From: an uncultured Ruaniaceae bacterium
Lineage (GTDB): Bacteria > Actinomycetota > Actinomycetes > Actinomycetales > Beutenbergiaceae
Length of the DNA: 7,013 bases
Direction: 5' to 3'
NCBI GenBank assembly: GCA_938004115.1
Contig: CALKWS010000407.1
Location: 1-7,013 of the forward strand
The position numbers and the translations under genes are program-made. This document shows, piece by piece, positions 4,253-7,013 of the stretch; the stretch's first letter is position 1, and every line of letters begins with the position of its first letter. The notes below the pieces were generated by a model. It worked only from the letters and a program-made list of their open reading frames with translations, was not told the DNA's origin and ran no database searches.

Positions 4253-5944
4253 TCACGGGCATGCCTGGGCGGGCAGATCCTCCACGTCGAAGGCGAGCCG
4301 CCCCGGTGGCGGACCGGTCTGCGTGAGCGCCTCCACCAGGGCCGCCATGGTGTGCTCGGTGCGCCCGTGCGCGGCGATCAGCGTGGGCGCATCCGCTCCG
4401 CGCAGGTGCCATGGGCCGTCCAGCGCGATCGCCACGTCGCCGCCCGCCATCGGGCCGGTGCCGCCGAGCAGCACCACCGATGTCTCGGCCTGCTCCGGCG
4501 CGGCCGTGACCTGCAGCCCCGCGGCCGTTGCCGCTTGGCTGAACGCGGCCACATCGGCCTCGGTGTGGCCCCGCACCGACACGCTCTGTCCCAGCCACGG
4601 GCCCTCGCACGGCCCGGCGACGAGCGTGATCGCCGCCGCGCTCAGTTCCTGTGACGCCATTGCGCCGGTGCCGACCTCCTCGTCGTCGACCGGGCCGGAG
4701 GCCTGCGCCAGCTGCTCCTGCCAGCGTTGCAGCGCGATCACCCGGCCGGCCGCCTGCACCAGCCGGTCCCGATCCAGGGTGCCGTCGGCCAGCGCGGCGA
4801 GGATCGCGGCATGTGCGCCGGCGGTGTCGGCCGGGGTCAGCAGCAGGTCCGCCCCGGCCGCCAGTGCCTCCACGGCGATCTGCCCGGAGGTGCGGGTGGC
4901 GGTCAGCGCGCCCATGTCCAGGCCGTCGGTGATGGCCACCCCGGTGAAGCCCAGGTCCTCCCGCAGGATCCGGTAGGCCTGCGGGGACAGGGTCGCCGGC
5001 ACGCCCTCGTCCCAGGCGTCCACGGCGATGTGCCCCATCATCACCATCGGCGCGCCGGCCTCGATCCCCGCGCGGAAGGGCACCAGGTCCCGATCGGTGA
5101 GTTCCTCCCCGGTAGCGGGCTGCACCGGCAGCACCTCGTGGGAGTCCACGGTCAGGGCCCCGTGCCCGGGGAAGTGCTTGAGGGAACTGAGCACACCGCC
5201 GTCGGCGAATCCCTCCACCGCGGCGGTCACTGCCGCCGAGACCACCTCCGGATCGGAGCCCGCCGCCCGGGTGTTGATCGTCGGGTCCTGCGGACCGATG
5301 GACACATCGGCCACCGGAGCGAAGTTCATCGTGACCCCGCTGGCGCGTAATTCCCGGGCCATCGCCGCCATCGCCCCGGCCACCACGGCCTCATCACCGG
5401 CCGCGCCGGCGGCGGCGAACGGCGGGAACGTGGTCCAGTCCCCGGTGGCGCCGGACATCCGCTGCACCAGCCCGCCCTCGTTATCCACCGACACCGCTGC
5501 CGGCCAGTCCCGGTCCAGATCCTCGTGGGCCTCCTGGACCGCCTCGGCGGTGTGGCGGACCTGGTCCGGGGAGGTGATGTTGTCGGCGAACAGGATCACC
5601 CCGCCCAGGCGGTACTCGGCCACCATGGCGGCGGCGCTCGCCGGGTCGGTGCCTGCATAGCGGGCGATGATCACCTGCCCGGCCAGGTCCTCCTCATCCA
5701 TCTGCGCGGCACGTTCGGTGGCCTGTGCGAGGTCGGCCTCCGTGGGCCCCCACGCCAGCGCCGGTTCGGGGTCCGGGACGTCGGGGGCGGCAGTTCCCGG
5801 TCCTTGCGCATCGTCGTCCCCATCGGCCCCGCCGGCGGCCTGGTCGGCAGGCGGCGGACCGCTCCCGGGGTCCTGGCCGGCGCACGCGGCCAGGAGCAGC
5901 GCCAGGATGACCAGGAGCGCCCATCCGGTGCGCGCCGGCCTCAT
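4253..5944 (-). CDS. Lipoprotein beta-N-acetylhexosaminidase, GH3 family (NagZ-like)
   Basis: The 563-residue enzyme probably removes beta-linked N-acetylglucosamine from cell-wall fragments or other glycans outside the membrane. A lipoprotein signal ends in LAAC (18-21, lipid-bearing C21), followed by an acidic, Pro/Gly-rich linker (22-66). The GH3 barrel spans about 68-405: VSVDNEGGLVQR (151-162), NFAPVADV (207-214), KHFPGHG (256-262), the NagZ-type DSH loop (D267, H269 as the catalytic dyad) and AITDGLDMGAL (337-347, nucleophile D340). The DSH loop places it with NagZ-type and not general beta-glucosidases. Residues 430-563 look like a reduced GH3 C-terminal domain. The ATG overlaps the tsaD stop (ATGA), and the only ribosome site is a weak GGCGGG, so translation is probably coupled to tsaD. 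Confidence 0.92.
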   Translation of the reverse strand: MRPARTGWALLVILALLLAACAGQDPGSGPPPADQAAGGADGDDDAQGPGTAAPDVPDPEPALAWGPTEADLAQATERAAQMDEEDLAGQVIIARYAGTDPASAAAMVAEYRLGGVILFADNITSPDQVRHTAEAVQEAHEDLDRDWPAAVSVDNEGGLVQRMSGATGDWTTFPPFAAAGAAGDEAVVAGAMAAMARELRASGVTMNFAPVADVSIGPQDPTINTRAAGSDPEVVSAAVTAAVEGFADGGVLSSLKHFPGHGALTVDSHEVLPVQPATGEELTDRDLVPFRAGIEAGAPMVMMGHIAVDAWDEGVPATLSPQAYRILREDLGFTGVAITDGLDMGALTATRTSGQIAVEALAAGADLLLTPADTAGAHAAILAALADGTLDRDRLVQAAGRVIALQRWQEQLAQASGPVDDEEVGTGAMASQELSAAAITLVAGPCEGPWLGQSVSVRGHTEADVAAFSQAATAAGLQVTAAPEQAETSVVLLGGTGPMAGGDVAIALDGPWHLRGADAPTLIAAHGRTEHTMAALVEALTQTGPPPGRLAFDVEDLPAQACP

Positions 5945-6990
5945 GTGCCCGCCAGCACCTGGGTCAGTTCCATCGCCGAATCGGTGGTGAACTCCCCCGG
6001 TGAGGGCGGCAGGTCCGCGGCGACCACGGCCGAGCCCAGGGCGGCGATCATCGCCCCGTTGTCGGTGCAGTACCGCACCGGGGGCAGGCGCAACGTGATC
6101 CCTGCGGCCTCGAACCGTTCGGCGGCCAACTCCCGCAGCCGGGAGTTGGCGGAGAACCCGCCGCCGATCACCACGGTGTCCACCTCGTGCTCGCGGCAGG
6201 CAGCCACCGTCTTGGTGATCAGCACATCGGCCACCGCCTCGGAGAATGAGGCGGCGATATCTGCGGCGGGCACGTCGGCGCCGGCGTCCTCGAAGGATTC
6301 CACCACGCGCGCTACTGCGGTCTTCAGCCCGGAGAAGGAGAAGTTGTAGGCGTGGGCGGCCTGGTCCTTGGGCCGGCTCAGGCCGCGCGGGAAGGCGAAC
6401 GCGTCCGCGGACCCCTCCTGGGCGAGCCGGTCCACGTGCGGTCCCCCCGGGTAGGGCAGCCCCAGCAGCCGCCCCACCTTGTCGAACGCCTCACCGGCGG
6501 CGTCGTCGAGCGTCTGCCCCAGTTCCACCACGTCGGTGGCGATATCGCGGACCAGCAGCAGGCTGGTGTGCCCCCCGGAGACCACCAGGCCGATGAACCT
6601 CTCCGGGAACCGGCCGTGCACCAGGGCATCCACGGCCACGTGGCCCAGCACGTGGTTCACCCCGTACAGCGGCACCCCCAGGCCCAGGGCCAGCGCCTTA
6701 GCCGCGGCCACCCCCACGGTCAGCGAGCCGACCAGTCCCGGGCCGGAGGTGACGGCGATGGCGTCCACCTCCTCCAGGTGCACCCCGGCTCGCGCCAGCG
6801 CCTCGTTCAGGGTCGGCTCGAAGGACTCCAGGTGCGCCCGGGAGGCCACCTCCGGGACGATGCCGCCGAACCGGGCATGGGCGTCCATGGACGAGGCGGT
6901 GACGTCGACCAGCAGGTCGCGGCCGCGGACCAGGGCCACGCCGGTCTCATCGCAGGAGGTTTCGATACCCAGGACCAAGGGGGAAGGCAC
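5941..6990 (-). CDS. tsaD: tRNA N6-adenosine threonylcarbamoyltransferase TsaD
   Basis: TsaD, with TsaB and TsaE, transfers threonylcarbamoyl from its adenylate to A37 of ANN-decoding tRNAs, giving t6A. The 349 residues fit the family (E. coli 337). Signatures are GIETSCDETG (8-17), metal ligands H113 and H117 in NHVLGH (112-117), SGGHTS (138-143), DDAAGEAFDK (162-171), GGGFSANSRLR (276-286) and CTDNGAMIA (308-316, D310 as metal ligand). The start chosen is GTG 6990; TACCCT (6997-7002) lies 6 nt before it, suggesting a leaderless transcript. An alternative is TTG 6978, which gives MVLGIETSCDET and uses the AGAGGGG at 6990-6996 as a ribosome site. The stop overlaps the hexosaminidase start. 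The gene is complete, but its usual upstream partners (tsaB, rimI) would lie beyond the window edge. Confidence 0.96.
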   Translation of the reverse strand: MPSPLVLGIETSCDETGVALVRGRDLLVDVTASSMDAHARFGGIVPEVASRAHLESFEPTLNEALARAGVHLEEVDAIAVTSGPGLVGSLTVGVAAAKALALGLGVPLYGVNHVLGHVAVDALVHGRFPERFIGLVVSGGHTSLLLVRDIATDVVELGQTLDDAAGEAFDKVGRLLGLPYPGGPHVDRLAQEGSADAFAFPRGLSRPKDQAAHAYNFSFSGLKTAVARVVESFEDAGADVPAADIAASFSEAVADVLITKTVAACREHEVDTVVIGGGFSANSRLRELAAERFEAAGITLRLPPVRYCTDNGAMIAALGSAVVAADLPPSPGEFTTDSAMELTQVLAGT

Positions 6991-6996
6991 CCCTCT

Positions 6997-7002
6997 AGGG
7001 TA
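6997..7002 (-). promoter_or_regulatory. Candidate -10 box for tsaD
   Basis: On the minus strand TACCCT fits the actinobacterial TANNNT -10 motif and stands 6 nt before GTG 6990, the distance expected for a leaderless start. The matching -35 region would fall beyond the window edge and cannot be judged. A stop triplet TAG (6995-6997) in another frame could equally be the end of an upstream gene. Confidence 0.4.
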
Positions 7003-7013
7003 CGCACCGGCGG

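Noticed and set aside
5525..6349. A 274-codon plus-strand open frame across the tsaD/hexosaminidase junction
   Set aside because: It is antisense to two well-recognised genes, has no ribosome site and shows no motif.

Overview
The window is chromosomal DNA from a GC-rich actinomycete, probably of the Micrococcales or a related order. The evidence is very high GC, frequent GTG starts, a CIRCE-controlled groES with actinobacterial-type sequence, a THUMP-like methyltransferase next to a YbdK-type ligase, and promoters of the TANNNT or leaderless type. Seven protein genes fill almost all of it. There are no tRNA or rRNA genes, no CRISPR array and no mobile element.

Layout. Positions 1-120 hold no recognisable gene, only a strong hairpin (51-92) that ends groES transcription. 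groES (121-417, minus) is a single-gene unit as far as can be seen. Its control region lies at 418-595: a strong ribosome site, a roughly 130-nt leader with a perfect hairpin at its 5' end, a promoter (-10 at 554-559, -35 at 578-583) and a perfect CIRCE operator (569-595) overlapping the -35 box. Positions 596-772 are a GC-rich divergent spacer with an imperfect 31-nt direct repeat.

Reading rightward, a SAM-dependent methyltransferase with a C-terminal THUMP-like domain (773-1984) overlaps by 4 nt a GCS2/YbdK-type glutamate-cysteine ligase homologue (1981-3129). A second rightward unit follows after 101 nt: a PadR-family repressor (3231-3638), apparently leaderless and preceded by a palindrome between its -35 and -10 boxes. 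It overlaps by 4 nt a small HAAS-like two-helix membrane protein (3635-4219).

On the minus strand, converging on that unit, are tsaD (5941-6990), the tRNA t6A transferase subunit, and a lipoprotein GH3/NagZ-type beta-N-acetylhexosaminidase (4253-5944), again joined by a 4-nt stop/start overlap.

Functionally this is mostly core housekeeping (protein folding, tRNA modification, cell-wall recycling) with one small regulator-plus-membrane-protein module inserted between the housekeeping units. I see no clearly new multi-gene system. The most interesting material is regulatory: the layered control of groES (CIRCE, 5' hairpin, possible alternative pairing with the ribosome site), the self-operator of the PadR unit, and the methyltransferase-ligase pair of unknown substrate.
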